DNA of 64,000 nucleotides from Rhodospirillum rubrum ATCC 11170 (GTDB lineage Bacteria; Pseudomonadota; Alphaproteobacteria; Rhodospirillales; Rhodospirillaceae): NCBI RefSeq assembly GCF_000013085.1, contig NC_007643.1, forward strand, positions 4,122,501 through 4,186,500, written 5' to 3'. Position numbers and translations under genes: made by a program. Positions 46,945 through 57,041 of the stretch are shown here, piece after piece. The notes beneath the pieces are model-generated. The model was not told where the DNA came from and searched no databases. It saw nothing but the letters and a program-made list of their open reading frames with translations. Numbering within the stretch: the stretch's first letter is position 1; every line of letters begins with the position of its first letter.

Positions 46945-47973
46945 TCAGCGGCTGGCGGTTTTTGCCCCCCGGGCCAGACGCAGCAACAGACGTTCCACCA
47001 GGGCGCGCTCGGGCAGGCCGCTGCTCTTCGCGTCGATTTCGGCGTCAAGCAACAGATCCAGGGCCTGGGCAAGGCGCTCGGCTGACCAGCGCTGAACTTG
47101 GCTGCGGAATCGCGGGGCCAGTTTGAACATCACCGGCGGCTTGAGCGCGGCCAGGGCCTGATCCACGCTCGTTCCCCCGGCGATCAGTCCGGCGACCAGA
47201 TGCAGCCGGGTGAAGTGGCGGGTCAGGCCCCGCAGAAGGGCGACCGTCGCCATGCCTTCCTGACCCAGGCGGTCAAGGGCGCGCAAGGCGGTGGCGCTAT
47301 CGCCCTCGGCCACGGCGTTGGTCAGCATATCAAGGCCGATCTGGGCGCTATCGCCCACGCAGGCCAGGGCGTCGTCCAGGGACACGCTGGTGGCCTTGCC
47401 GCAATAGGTCACCAGCTTGGCCAGTTCCGAGCGGCTGACCCCGCGATCGCCGCCCAGATTGGCCACCAGATAGTCGATCACCTCGGGGGCGGCGGCCAGC
47501 CGGGCCTCGGCCAGGGTGGCGCGCACCAGGGTCTCAAGCGACCGCCCCTCATCGGCGTAGCAGGGCAGGGCGGCGGCGGCGCTAGCCCCTTCGAACAGCT
47601 TGCGCAGGGCGGAGCGGGCCGTGAGATCGCCGCCCTGGACCAGCACCAGGGCCTCGCCAACCGGGGCTTCGACGAAGGCCTTAAGGCGCGGGGCGTGCTG
47701 GTCGGTCATCTGACGCAGACGCACCAGCCGCCGCCCGCCGCCAAAGGCCAGGGCCGCCGCCTCGTCGGCCAGCCGCGCCGGATCGGCGCGCAGATCGTCG
47801 CCCGACAGGTCGGTGATGCGGAAGGGGTCCTTGGGATCGGCGACCACCGTGCGCGCCAGCTGCTCCAGCCGCTCGCGCACCAGCCCCTCGTCGGGGCCAT
47901 AAACCAGCACGCAGCGGATTTTCGGATCGGGCTTGCGCAGGAAGCCGTCGATGGCTTGGCCGGTCAGTTTCAC
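46945..47973 (-). CDS. holA: DNA polymerase III delta subunit
   Basis: The 342-residue protein matches HolA: RCVLVYGPDEGLVRERLEQLAR at the start, RLVRLRQMTDQ, and the clamp-loader fold throughout, without a functional P-loop, as expected. The C-terminus has AERLAQALDLLLDAEIDAKSSGLPERALVERLLLRLAR. It opens the beta clamp. It is the last gene of the minus run leuS-lptE-holA, in the typical alphaproteobacterial order. Confidence 0.93.
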   Translation of the reverse strand: MKLTGQAIDGFLRKPDPKIRCVLVYGPDEGLVRERLEQLARTVVADPKDPFRITDLSGDDLRADPARLADEAAALAFGGGRRLVRLRQMTDQHAPRLKAFVEAPVGEALVLVQGGDLTARSALRKLFEGASAAAALPCYADEGRSLETLVRATLAEARLAAAPEVIDYLVANLGGDRGVSRSELAKLVTYCGKATSVSLDDALACVGDSAQIGLDMLTNAVAEGDSATALRALDRLGQEGMATVALLRGLTRHFTRLHLVAGLIAGGTSVDQALAALKPPVMFKLAPRFRSQVQRWSAERLAQALDLLLDAEIDAKSSGLPERALVERLLLRLARGAKTASR

Positions 47974-47981
47974 GGGCGCGG

Positions 47982-48545
47982 CTAAAGAACCCGGCCGGCC
48001 GGAGCCGGGGCTTGCGAGAAATAGGCGCCAAGGCGGGTGTAAAGCTGATCGGCGATCTGTTCGGCGGTGCGGCTGACCGCGTCGCGCTCGTTCATCTCGT
48101 TGGCGAAGGGCGAGCCGATCACGTCATAGGCCGCCCATGAGGTCTCGGTTCCCGACAGCAGCGGCTTGGGCGGCTGCACGCCGGCGCGATCAAGGGCGCG
48201 CAGCTGGAAGGTGATCGAGGCGCTCATGGTGTAGCGGGTGGTCCGGTCCCTCTTGGTGATGCCCGAGCTGCGCCGGATCAAGCTGCCCACCAGGGTCAGC
48301 CCATAGGTCGGTTGATCGGGAAGGCCAAGGCGATCGATCAGGGCATTGCGGATTTCCTGACCGAAGCGCGCATCCTCTTCCTTGGAATAGGTCACGGAAT
48401 GGACATAGATCCCGGCCAAGGCGCCCGAGGCCCCGCCACGGCCGGCGGCGCCGGGGCGATCGGCCAGCATCGGCCGGAAGCCGCAGCCCGCCGGGACCAG
48501 GGCCCCGGCGAGAAGGACAAGGGCCTGGCGTCTAGACCACGACAT
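47982..48545 (-). CDS. lptE: LPS-assembly lipoprotein LptE
   Basis: A 187-residue protein. The signal peptide ends in lipobox PAGC (Cys21), followed by GFRPML, the LptE start. It is an outer-membrane lipoprotein that plugs the LptD barrel. The start at 48545 overlaps the leuS stop by 14 nt. The position between leuS and holA is the usual one for LptE and supports the assignment, since sequence conservation in this family is low. Confidence 0.88.
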   Translation of the reverse strand: MSWSRRQALVLLAGALVPAGCGFRPMLADRPGAAGRGGASGALAGIYVHSVTYSKEEDARFGQEIRNALIDRLGLPDQPTYGLTLVGSLIRRSSGITKRDRTTRYTMSASITFQLRALDRAGVQPPKPLLSGTETSWAAYDVIGSPFANEMNERDAVSRTAEQIADQLYTRLGAYFSQAPAPAGRVL

Positions 48546-51120
48546 TGATGATCCTGTTGGGCACGACGATAACCTTGCGCGGCGCGGCCCCGGCAAGCTG
48601 GGCAAGAACGGTGGGCAGGGCCAGGGCGGCGGCCTCGGCATCTTCCCGCTTGGCGTCCTTGGGCAGATCGACGGTGCCGCGCATCTTGCCGTTCACCTGC
48701 ACGGCGATGGTCACCTGATCGTCGATCAGCATCAAGGGGTCCCAGGTCGGCCAGGGCGTTTCGGCCAGCAGCCCGTCCCGGCCCAGATGGCTCCACATCT
48801 CCTCGGCGATATGGGGGATCATCGGCGCCGCCAGCCGGGCGGCGGTTTCCAGGGCGAAGCGATAAACGGCGCCGGCCCCGGCCTCCTTGCCGTCAAGGGC
48901 GGCGATGGCGTTGGTCAGCTCGCGCAGGCGGGCGACGGCGGCGTTGAAGCGGAATTTCTCCAGATCATCGGTGACGCCGGCCACCGCCTTGTGGACGTGG
49001 CGAACCAGGGCAGCGGCCCCGGGGCCAAGATCGGCGGGAAGCGGCGCGCCGACGGCGCCGGGGTCGATCTGCGGCTGAAGGGCCATCCGCCACAGCCGGC
49101 CGATATAGCGCCAAGCGCCTTCGATGCCGGAATCGGTCCAATCCATATCGCGGTCGGGCGGGCTGTCCGACAACATGAACAGCCGGGCGGCATCGGCGCC
49201 GTACGACTCGAGGATGGCGGTCGGATCGACCGTGTTCATCTTCGATTTCGACATCTTTTCCGACCGGCCGACGCTGACGGGCGAGCCGTCGGACAGCAGG
49301 GTCGCCGTGCCATCGGCGGCCTTGTCGATCTGATCGGGCGACAGCCAAGCGCCATCCGTGTCGCGATAGGTCTCGTGGCAGATCATGCCCTGGGTGAACA
49401 ACCCGGTGAAGGGCTCGCTCACCCCCAGATAGCCGCAATCGCGCAGCGCCCGGGTGAAAAAGCGCGAATACAGCAGGTGCAAAACCGCATGCTCGACACC
49501 GCCGACATATTGGTCGACGGGCAGCCAGTAATCGACCGCCTCGCGCTCGAAGGCCCTGTCGGTGTCGTGGGGGGCGCAGAAGCGGGCGAAATACCACGAG
49601 CTTTCGAAGAAGGTGTCGAAGGTATCGGTTTCACGCCGCGCCGGCTTGCCGCACTGCGGGCAGGCCACATGCTTCCAGGTTGGGTGGTGATCAAGCGGAT
49701 TGCCCGGCTTGTCGAAGGTCACATCCTCGGGCAGCAGCACCGGCAGCTGATCCTCGGGCACGGGGACCGGGCCGCAGTCGTCGCAATGGATGATCGGGAT
49801 CGGGCAGCCCCAATAGCGCTGGCGGGAAACGCCCCAGTCGCGCAGGCGGAACTGGACCACGCCTTCGCCGGCGCCCAGCTCGGCGATATGGGCGATCGCC
49901 CGGGCCTTGGCCTCGCTGACCGGAAGGCCATCGAGGAAGCCCGAAGCGATCGCCACGCCATCTTCGGAGAAGGCGGTGTCGGAGGCTTCCAGATCCTTGG
50001 CGAAAGCCTCGGCGTCGACCCCGGCCGGGGCGACGACGGCGCGCACGGGCAGGCCGTATTTGCGGGCGAAGTCCATGTCGCGCTGATCATGGGCCGGGCA
50101 GCCGAAAATCGCCCCGGTGCCGTATTCCATCAGCACGAAATTGGCGACATAGACCGGCAGTTCCCAGGCCGGATCGAAGGGATGACGCACCTTGAGGCCG
50201 GTATCGAAGCCCTTTTTCTCGGCCGTCTCGATCTCGACCTCGCTGGTGCCCATGCGCCCGCACTCGGCGATGAAGGCGGCGAGATCGGGATTGGTGGCGG
50301 CGATTTCAGCCGCCAGCGGATGATTGGCCGAAATGGCGCAGAACGACGCGCCAAACAGCGTATCGGGGCGGGTGGTATAGACCTCCAGCGCCTGATCGCG
50401 GCCGACCAGCCCAAAGCGCACCCGGGCGCCTTCCGAACGGCCGATCCAATTGGTCTGCATCAGCCGGACCTTATCGGGCCAGCGATCAAGATCGCCGATG
50501 GCGGCCAGCAGATCCTCGGCGTAGCGGGTGATGCGCAAGAACCACTGCGACAGCTTGCGACGCTCGACCGGGGCGCCCGAGCGCCAGCCCTTGCCGTCGA
50601 TCACCTGCTCGTTGGCCAGCACCGTATGCTCCACCGGGTCCCAATTGACCCAGGATTCACGGCGATAGGCCAGACCGGCCTTGAGGAAATCCAGGAACAT
50701 CTTCTGTTCGTGGCGATAATAGGCCGGCTCGCAGGTGCTGACCTCGCGGCTCCAGTCGATCGACAGCCCCATCGGCTTGAACTGCTCGCGCATGATCGCG
50801 ATGTTCTGACGGGTCCATGTCGCCGGATGGACGCCGCGCTGGATGGCGGCGTTTTCCGCCGGCAGGCCAAAGGCGTCCCAGCCCATCGGATGAAGCACAT
50901 TGAAGCCCTGGGCCCGCTTGAAGCGGGCGACGACGTCGCCCAGCGTGTAATTGCGCACATGGCCCATGTGGATGCGCCCCGACGGATAGGGGAACATTTC
51001 AAGAACATAATACTTCGGCCGCGTCCGATCCTCGCGGGCGGTGAAACATCCGCCTTCGGCCCAGGCGGTCTGCCACTTGGCCTCGGTTTCCTTAACGTTG
51101 TAACGATCCTCGGACGCCAT
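48532..51120 (-). CDS. leuS: Leucyl-tRNA synthetase
   Basis: The 862-residue class Ia synthetase has the HIGH-type motif [13 protein letters not shown] near residue 45 and the KMSKS-type motif [10 protein letters not shown] near residue 620. The CP1 editing domain lies between them (for example [23 protein letters not shown]). It attaches leucine to tRNA-Leu and edits mischarged products. The length is normal for LeuS. It is the first large gene of the minus run that continues with lptE and holA. Confidence 0.97.
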   Translation of the reverse strand: MASEDRYNVKETEAKWQTAWAEGGCFTAREDRTRPKYYVLEMFPYPSGRIHMGHVRNYTLGDVVARFKRAQGFNVLHPMGWDAFGLPAENAAIQRGVHPATWTRQNIAIMREQFKPMGLSIDWSREVSTCEPAYYRHEQKMFLDFLKAGLAYRRESWVNWDPVEHTVLANEQVIDGKGWRSGAPVERRKLSQWFLRITRYAEDLLAAIGDLDRWPDKVRLMQTNWIGRSEGARVRFGLVGRDQALEVYTTRPDTLFGASFCAISANHPLAAEIAATNPDLAAFIAECGRMGTSEVEIETAEKKGFDTGLKVRHPFDPAWELPVYVANFVLMEYGTGAIFGCPAHDQRDMDFARKYGLPVRAVVAPAGVDAEAFAKDLEASDTAFSEDGVAIASGFLDGLPVSEAKARAIAHIAELGAGEGVVQFRLRDWGVSRQRYWGCPIPIIHCDDCGPVPVPEDQLPVLLPEDVTFDKPGNPLDHHPTWKHVACPQCGKPARRETDTFDTFFESSWYFARFCAPHDTDRAFEREAVDYWLPVDQYVGGVEHAVLHLLYSRFFTRALRDCGYLGVSEPFTGLFTQGMICHETYRDTDGAWLSPDQIDKAADGTATLLSDGSPVSVGRSEKMSKSKMNTVDPTAILESYGADAARLFMLSDSPPDRDMDWTDSGIEGAWRYIGRLWRMALQPQIDPGAVGAPLPADLGPGAAALVRHVHKAVAGVTDDLEKFRFNAAVARLRELTNAIAALDGKEAGAGAVYRFALETAARLAAPMIPHIAEEMWSHLGRDGLLAETPWPTWDPLMLIDDQVTIAVQVNGKMRGTVDLPKDAKREDAEAAALALPTVLAQLAGAAPRKVIVVPNRIINVVV

Positions 51121-51214
51121 TTCTCGACAGTCTTTCTTTAGCCAAACAGGAAGCGGGGCGGGCCGGACAGCGGGGAGGCCGGCGCGGAGGCGCGCGCGCC
51201 CCGCGGGGAAAGGG

Positions 51215-51820
51215 TTACTGGGCGTTCATCACCGAAAGCCGCAATTGGCGGGCCCGGGTCAGGATGGCGTTTTCCATATCGGTCGCCACCTCGGTCGCCA
51301 CCGGCGCGTCGCTCCAGGTTCCCCCGGCGCTGCGCTGCTGCTTGAACACCGAGACCTTCACGCCATCGGCGCGCAGGCCCTTGGACAGGATATAGACATT
51401 GGCCTTGAAGCGTTCGTTGGGGCTTTCGGGGGGGGCGTACCAATCGGTGATGATCACCCCGCCGAAGGGATCGGCCGAGGTCAGCGGCATGAAGCCCATG
51501 GTGTCGAGCGAGGCCCGCCACAGGAAACTATTGACCCCGACGCCGCTGGCGCCCGGCTCGGACGAACCGCCTTTGCCGCCCAGGATGTTCAGGCCGCTCG
51601 GCCCGAACAGCCCCGGGGTTTCATCGGGCTTGGACGGATCGCGGTAGACGCGCTGTTTGGTGGCCTTGTCCTGCTCGGGGAAGACGGCCTGCGAGCCTTC
51701 GCAAGCCGTCAGCCCAAGGGTGAAGGCGACGGCGAGCACCGTGGCCGCCCCGCGGGCGGTTCGCTTCGATCGCGCAGGGGAAACAGGCTGCGGCAGGGTG
51801 GGGTGATGCCAGGAGGTCAT
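51215..51820 (-). CDS. DUF3576 lipoprotein
   Basis: The protein of 201 residues has a signal peptide ending [10 protein letters not shown] (lipobox Cys40). The conserved part contains [33 protein letters not shown], the signature of the DUF3576 family, found upstream of leuS in many alphaproteobacteria. Its role is unknown. The ribosome site is not obvious. It is transcribed with leuS, 94 nt upstream of it. Confidence 0.88.
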   Translation of the reverse strand: MTSWHHPTLPQPVSPARSKRTARGAATVLAVAFTLGLTACEGSQAVFPEQDKATKQRVYRDPSKPDETPGLFGPSGLNILGGKGGSSEPGASGVGVNSFLWRASLDTMGFMPLTSADPFGGVIITDWYAPPESPNERFKANVYILSKGLRADGVKVSVFKQQRSAGGTWSDAPVATEVATDMENAILTRARQLRLSVMNAQ

Positions 51821-51871
51821 GGTTGTTGTTACCCGTCGATGAGGCGGAAGGGCGAAGGGGCGGGGTGCCGG

Positions 51872-52651
51872 TCACGCCGAAAGCGGCGACAAACATACCG
51901 GTGGCCGCCGGCTTTTTCCATCCCCGGTACGCGGCTTTGGCTTTTCGCGGCCCGATCGCCGCCATTTCATCCCCGGAAGGGCGGAAATTCCGGCGATTCC
52001 GCCAAAGCCGCAGCCGGCAAGCCGGCGAAAACTGAGCGTCGAGATGCCGCCAAGGGCGATCACCGCCGGCGCTTTGCCGGCGCGTGAGCCCGCCGGCGCG
52101 CGGCGGGCGGCCAGCCGGTGGATCAGCAAGGCGGCGCGCCGCGCGCCAAGCCCCCGGGCGCCGGGATGGCTGGCCGTGGGGAACAGCGGCGACAGCACGA
52201 TCAGGGCGCAGCCCAGGCGGCGGGCGCGGATCATCGCCGGGGCGTCATGGGCGGCGGCGCAAAGCCAACGACCCCGCGCCGCCCGGCGCCACAGCAACAG
52301 GCGGGCAAGCAAGCCATGGGCGGCCAGCTTGTCGGGCAGATGCAGGCCGGCCAAGCCCGCCGGCAAGGCGTGGGCGGGCGACGGCGCGGCCAGGATGACG
52401 GCGATGCGCCGCGCCCGCAGCCGGGCGATCAGCGCCCGGGCCAACCCATGACGGACGGCGCCGGCGCAGGCGTAATGGCGCACGATCACCCCGGCCTTGG
52501 GCGGCAGACGGTCGGCCGCGCCCAGCGGATCGGCCAAGCGCTGGTCATCGGTCATCAGCAGCAGTCGCGGCGGGGCGGCGGCGGAGCGGCGGGAGCCTAG
52601 GCGTGAAAGCGGGCTCCCCTTGGCGATGAAATGCACTAGGGTACGGGGCAT
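51872..52651 (-). CDS. TenI/ThiE-like thiamine phosphate synthase homologue
   Basis: A 259-residue protein with pieces of the thiamine phosphate synthase barrel: PRLLLMTDDQRLADP, CAAAHDAPAMIRARRLG, LIVLSPLFPTASHPGARGLG and VIALGGIS. It lacks several residues typical of true ThiE and has a longer, basic C-terminal tail, so it may be a TenI-like regulator or degenerate copy. The start is uncertain: 52651 gives MPRTLVHFI, 52555 gives MTDDQRL. It is divergent from the YggS gene. Confidence 0.7.
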   Translation of the reverse strand: MPRTLVHFIAKGSPLSRLGSRRSAAAPPRLLLMTDDQRLADPLGAADRLPPKAGVIVRHYACAGAVRHGLARALIARLRARRIAVILAAPSPAHALPAGLAGLHLPDKLAAHGLLARLLLWRRAARGRWLCAAAHDAPAMIRARRLGCALIVLSPLFPTASHPGARGLGARRAALLIHRLAARRAPAGSRAGKAPAVIALGGISTLSFRRLAGCGFGGIAGISALPGMKWRRSGREKPKPRTGDGKSRRPPVCLSPLSA

Positions 52652-52773
52652 GATACGGGCGAGCTTACCCCCGCGCGCCCCCGGCCGCACCCGTTATGCG
52701 CGGAATGGCGGCCGGGAGCGGCGCGAAAGCGTCCTCGCCCGCCGGGACCCCACCGCCGCGAATGGACTGTGAG

Positions 52774-53490
52774 ATGATCGAACCGCTTCCCGCCCCCTGT
52801 CTCGACGTGGTCGAAAACCTGCGCGCCGTGCGCGGCGCCATCGCCGACGCCTGCAAGCCGGTGGGCCGCGACGCCGCCGGGGTCGCCCTGGTCGCCGTCA
52901 GCAAGAACAACGGGCCCGAACGGGTGCGCGCCGCCCTGCGCGCCGGCCACCGCTTGTTCGGCGAGAACCGGGTTCAGGAGGCCCAGGGCAAATGGCCGGC
53001 CTTCAAGGCCGATCACGCCGATATCGATCTGCATCTGATCGGGCCCTTGCAAACCAACAAGGTGCGCGAGGCCGTTGCGCTGTTTGACGCCATCGATTCG
53101 GTCGATCGCCCGCGCCTCGCCCGCGCCCTGGCCGAGGAGATGGACCATCAGGGACGGCGCCTGCCGGTGCTCATCCAGGTCAATACGGGTGAGGAGCCGC
53201 AGAAAGCCGGGATCCTGCCGCGCGACGCCGATGGTTTTTTGCGTGAATGCCGCGAGGATTTGGGGCTCGATGTGCGCGGCTTGATGTGCATTCCCCCGGT
53301 CGACGACGAACCGTCTCCCCATTTCGCCCTGCTGCGCGAAATCGCCCGCCGTCACGGGCTGGGGGTGCTGAGCATGGGGATGAGCGCCGATTACGGGGTG
53401 GCCGTGGCCTTTGGCGCTACCCATGTGCGCCTGGGAACGGCGATTTTCGGCGACCGCCGCGCCCTGCTCGGCACGCCGATCGGGGGTTAG
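52774..53490 (+). CDS. YggS/PLPBP-family PLP-homeostasis protein
   Basis: The 238-residue protein has the PLP lysine Lys44 in VAVSKNN, GENRVQEAQGKW and HLIGPLQTNKVR, and the phosphate site GMSADYGVAVAFGATHVRLGTAIFG. This fold-type III protein binds pyridoxal phosphate without known catalytic activity and buffers vitamin B6 and amino acid pools. ATG 52774 is chosen; 52762 is an alternative. Its last four bases are shared with the convergent L,D-transpeptidase gene. Confidence 0.92.
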   Translation: MIEPLPAPCLDVVENLRAVRGAIADACKPVGRDAAGVALVAVSKNNGPERVRAALRAGHRLFGENRVQEAQGKWPAFKADHADIDLHLIGPLQTNKVREAVALFDAIDSVDRPRLARALAEEMDHQGRRLPVLIQVNTGEEPQKAGILPRDADGFLRECREDLGLDVRGLMCIPPVDDEPSPHFALLREIARRHGLGVLSMGMSADYGVAVAFGATHVRLGTAIFGDRRALLGTPIGG

Positions 53491-53990
53491 GGGCTGATCT
53501 CGATCTCGGCGTTTTCGTCGCAGAGCGCCAGCACGCGGCGCAGGTCGGCGACGGCCAGGGCGACGCAGCCGGCGGTGGGCCGGCCATCGGCGGCCGCGAC
53601 GTGCAGGAAAATGGCGCTGCCGGCGCCGACAACCACCGGGTCGTCGTTATGACCAAGCACGACGACGATGTCGTACAGGTCGTCGTCGCGCCACAGGGTT
53701 TCGGCGCTTGCCCGATAGGGCAGGGTGACCGGCTGGTTATAGGCGGGGTCGGCGGGATCGTCGCACCAGCCCATCGAGGGATCAAGCGCGCGGACCGGCA
53801 GGCCGCCGGCCGGCGCTTCGCCCCGGTCGGGGCGGTAGAAAACGGTGCGCAAGGGGAAGCGGCCGATCGGCGTCGCCCCATCGCCTTCCACTTTGTCGGC
53901 CCGTCGGCCGGCGCGGCCCAGGCGGCAGGGGAAAACCAGATCGTTCACCCGCAACAGGGCGTCGGGACCCACGCGCAGCAGCGCAGCCAT
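53487..53990 (-). CDS. L,D-transpeptidase family protein (YkuD domain)
   Basis: A 167-residue protein with the catalytic pattern H130-VAAADGRPTAG-C142-VAL, the YkuD histidine and cysteine. The KVEGDGATPIGRFPL segment is also typical. There is no signal peptide, which is unusual for an enzyme expected to act on peptidoglycan in the periplasm, so the cell site is uncertain. Stop codons of this gene and the YggS gene overlap within TTAG. Confidence 0.85.
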   Translation of the reverse strand: MAALLRVGPDALLRVNDLVFPCRLGRAGRRADKVEGDGATPIGRFPLRTVFYRPDRGEAPAGGLPVRALDPSMGWCDDPADPAYNQPVTLPYRASAETLWRDDDLYDIVVVLGHNDDPVVVGAGSAIFLHVAAADGRPTAGCVALAVADLRRVLALCDENAEIEISP

Positions 53991-54015
53991 CGCTTAACCT
54001 CCGCCAAAAGGCTTA

Positions 54016-55410
54016 TCAGGCGTTGATGTCGGTGCCGCTGGTCGGAAGGCCACCCCGGGATTTCTGGTACTTTTCCAGCCCGCGCATCATCTGCTGGTTG
54101 AACCAGGGGCTGGTTTGATCCCCAGTAACGGCTGCGGCCGGGGCCGCGGCGGCAGAAGACGCCACGCCGGGGGAGGTCGTCAAGCCGTTTGGCGGCGTCG
54201 CCGAAGCCGTCGGTCGGCCTTTTTCGGGAATGCTCAGGGTATCGCCCACATCGGTCGCCCCGCTGTCCCCACCTTGGGACTGGCCGTTCGAGGTTTTGGG
54301 CAGGCGGTTGGCCTCGGCCTGCATGGTAAGCAGGCCGGCCATGGTCGCCGGATCGGTCAACTCGCGCGGCGAGCGGCCGGGGGCCACGGTCTGCGCCGAG
54401 CCAACGCGCGAACCGGTCAGCGTGGTCGGCATGCGCGCCGTCACCACGCCCGGGGCCTGGGCCTGATACTGGGCCAGGGTCTTGCCCGAGAAGGTGCGTT
54501 GCGGGCCTTCTTGCTGGGTAAGGCTGGTGGGGCCGGGCCGGCGGGCGGAGGCGCTTTGCTGGCTTCCCTGCTGGCCCCCCTGCTGGCCGATGGTGCCCAA
54601 TTGGCCGCCTTCCTGGGCGGCGATGGTGCGGGCCAGGGCGGCCTTGGCGTCGCCGGTCTGGGCCTGCAGCTTCGCCACCTGGGCCGAGGGGACGGCGCTG
54701 GTCTTGGCCCCGGTCGCCGCCAGGGCGTCATAGCCCAGGGGCAGGCCCTGGGGTTCGCTGCCGCTGGTCCGGTCGGCCTTCTGCTGGGGCAGGATCAGAT
54801 CGACCTTGCCCGGTTTGGCCTTGCCCGACCCGGCGCCGGTGGCGCCGCTCGCCGCCCCGGCCGGGGTCAGGGCGTCATAGCCAAGGGGCATGGTCTTGTC
54901 CGCCGGCCCGCCCGCACCAGTGCCCGCGCCGGCGGTCGACGCGGCGCTGGCCGTGGCCTGCCATTTGGGCGGCAGCAAACTGATCGGGGCATGGGGATCA
55001 AGCGCGGCGGCGGTACCGCTCGGCGCGGCGACCTTGGCGGTCAGCACCGGCTCCTCGTCATAGCCGGCGGCCGATTTGGCCAAGGCGATCACATGGCCGC
55101 CGATGTCCTTGCCGGTCATCTTTTGAACGGCGACGTTGACGGCGGCATCGACCAGACCCAGCACCCCGCCAAACAGCGTTCCGCCGGCCAACCGGGGGCC
55201 CGCTTTCAGTTCATCGCCGGTGAGTTCCCGGTAGATCGGGCCAACGATGGGAATGTGCTGCAAGGGGTTGACCACATCAAGGGCGTCCCAGAACGTGAAG
55301 CCGTCCAGGAAACCGTCGTTGATGACCTTGTCGCCCTCGATCCGATAGCCGGGGGTCGCTTGGTCCTTTGCCGGAGTCGGTGCGGCGGAAACTGTCGCGT
55401 CGACGGCCAT
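54016..55410 (-). CDS. Low-complexity protein of unknown function with PLGYDAL repeats
   Basis: The 464-residue protein has an ordered N-terminal part of about 130 residues (INDGFLDGFTFWDALDVVNP, IPIVGPIYRELTG, a hydrophobic Gly-rich LAGGTLFGGVLGLVDAAVNV). A long Ala/Gly/Gln/Ser-rich region then carries two copies of PLGYDAL, and a short conserved-looking C-terminus contains SPWFNQQMMRGLEKYQKS. It has no signal peptide. The glycine-zipper-like segment may enter a membrane. I know related N-terminal regions only from other Rhodospirillales as hypothetical proteins. No function can be assigned. Confidence 0.7.
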   Translation of the reverse strand: MAVDATVSAAPTPAKDQATPGYRIEGDKVINDGFLDGFTFWDALDVVNPLQHIPIVGPIYRELTGDELKAGPRLAGGTLFGGVLGLVDAAVNVAVQKMTGKDIGGHVIALAKSAAGYDEEPVLTAKVAAPSGTAAALDPHAPISLLPPKWQATASAASTAGAGTGAGGPADKTMPLGYDALTPAGAASGATGAGSGKAKPGKVDLILPQQKADRTSGSEPQGLPLGYDALAATGAKTSAVPSAQVAKLQAQTGDAKAALARTIAAQEGGQLGTIGQQGGQQGSQQSASARRPGPTSLTQQEGPQRTFSGKTLAQYQAQAPGVVTARMPTTLTGSRVGSAQTVAPGRSPRELTDPATMAGLLTMQAEANRLPKTSNGQSQGGDSGATDVGDTLSIPEKGRPTASATPPNGLTTSPGVASSAAAAPAAAVTGDQTSPWFNQQMMRGLEKYQKSRGGLPTSGTDINA

Positions 55411-55674
55411 GGTCGGTTCCTTGAAGCGGGGGCGGTCCCGAGGGACCCTCTAAGTCACCCATATCAAAGCAAACTTTGTGCCATCACCAATTTGCTCCCC
55501 GATCGGCCTTTCAGCGCCGAGTCGCCCCCGGGTTGCCGGGCTTTCGGCAGGGCGTTCGGCGCCGGATCACGGGCGGAAAAAACCCCGAGGTGGGCAGGAT
55601 ATGCCGATCCGGGCCGGCGCAAGGGGCAGGAACGACCGGCGCCCACCCCAAAACATCCGCCCTAAAACACCCCC

Positions 55675-56829
55675 CTAAAACAGATGACCGCTGCGCCGGG
55701 CCTTGGTCTGCAGGTAGCGCAGGTTATAGGGGTTGGGTTCATAGATATGGGGAACGCGCTCGACCACGGTGATGGCGTGGCGGCCAAGCGCCTCGACCTT
55801 CAGCGGATTATTGGTCAGAAGCCGGACCCGCGAAATGCCAAGCTGGCGCAGGATCTCGGCGGCGGGCAGATAGATGCGCTCGTCGTCATCGAAGCCAAGC
55901 TGGCCATTGGCATCAAGGGTATCAAAGCCCTGGTCTTGCAGCTGATAGGCGCGCAGCTTGTTGACCAGCCCGATGCCCCGGCCTTCCTGGGCCAGATACA
56001 GCAGCACGCCGCTGCCCTCCGCGGCGATGGCGTCAAGGGCACCGCGCAGCTGGTCGCCGCAATCGCAGCGCAGCGACCCCAGAAGATCGCCGGTGAAACA
56101 TTCGGAATGCAGGCGGGTGAGAACCGGCTGCAAGGAATCGGGCTCGCCGACGATGATCGCCAGATGCTCGGTTCCGCCGTCCGAAGGGCGGAAGGCCAGG
56201 ATGCGGGTGTGCTCGGCCCCGGCCAAGGGAACCCGCGCCTCGCTCACCTTGCGCAGCGACCGGGCGGCGGCGGTCTGGTAACGCAAGATATCCGTGGCGG
56301 CCAGAGCGAAGGCGAGGGGGGCGGCGGGGTCGGTCGCCGGCGGGCCGGCGCCCTCCAGGGCGACCACCACGGCGGCGGGCAACAGGCGGGCCAGCTTGGC
56401 CAGAACCACCGCCGCTCCGGCCGATCCATCGCCGGCGATCGGGTCGACGGCGGCGATCGCCGGCAAGGGCCCGTCCAGATCAAGGCAGGGATCGGCCAGC
56501 CGGCAAATCGCTCCAACGTCCAGCCCGCCCTTCAGGGTGACGGCCACCGGCGTTGTCGCCGCCGGCGCCAGACCGAGCACCGAGGCCCGCCGGCCGGTCA
56601 GAATCACCCTGGGCGAAGGGCCGAGGGCGGCCAGATCGGCCAGGGTCTGCGCCGAGGCGGATTCCGCCGCCAGCGCCATCAATCGGCCGTCATCGCCGGT
56701 AATCGTCACCGCCGCGCCCAGGCGCAATTCGGCCAATCCCCGGTCGACGCGGGCGAGCAATCGGCCGGTGTCGGCGAGCGGATCGGCGGCGGCGGAGGCG
56801 AAGGGGACGCAAGGGGCGTTATCGGTCAC
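55675..56829 (-). CDS. ribA: GTP cyclohydrolase II with degenerate N-terminal domain
   Basis: The 384-residue protein's C-terminal half is GTP cyclohydrolase II. The zinc site is Cys244, Cys255 and Cys257, followed by YLAQEGRGIGLVNKLRAY and LLTNNPLKVEALGRH. It opens GTP in the first riboflavin step. The N-terminal 190 residues sit where DHBP synthase would be in RibBA but lack its acidic metal-binding motif, so they are probably inactive. It lies divergently from the response regulator gene. Confidence 0.9.
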   Translation of the reverse strand: MTDNAPCVPFASAAADPLADTGRLLARVDRGLAELRLGAAVTITGDDGRLMALAAESASAQTLADLAALGPSPRVILTGRRASVLGLAPAATTPVAVTLKGGLDVGAICRLADPCLDLDGPLPAIAAVDPIAGDGSAGAAVVLAKLARLLPAAVVVALEGAGPPATDPAAPLAFALAATDILRYQTAAARSLRKVSEARVPLAGAEHTRILAFRPSDGGTEHLAIIVGEPDSLQPVLTRLHSECFTGDLLGSLRCDCGDQLRGALDAIAAEGSGVLLYLAQEGRGIGLVNKLRAYQLQDQGFDTLDANGQLGFDDDERIYLPAAEILRQLGISRVRLLTNNPLKVEALGRHAITVVERVPHIYEPNPYNLRYLQTKARRSGHLF

Positions 56830-57041
56830 GGAACCTGTCCAACTTGGGTGCGAAAAGCCGCGCCGGAAAAAGGCGCCGGGTCGGGGGCCGGCTCATAGAT
56901 AGGGCGGGGAGGGGGGCTATGGAAAGGCCGCGTCCTTGCGAGGGCCCCGGGGGCCGCGCCGCCCGCGCCAGCTTATGTACCAAAAACACCTCGGCGATGG
57001 TATCAAGGACCCTGCGGAAAGAACGGAGAGTGCAACAAACC

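Noticed and set aside
48787-51141. 784-codon plus-strand open frame
   Set aside because: It is antisense to leuS and has no recognisable domain.
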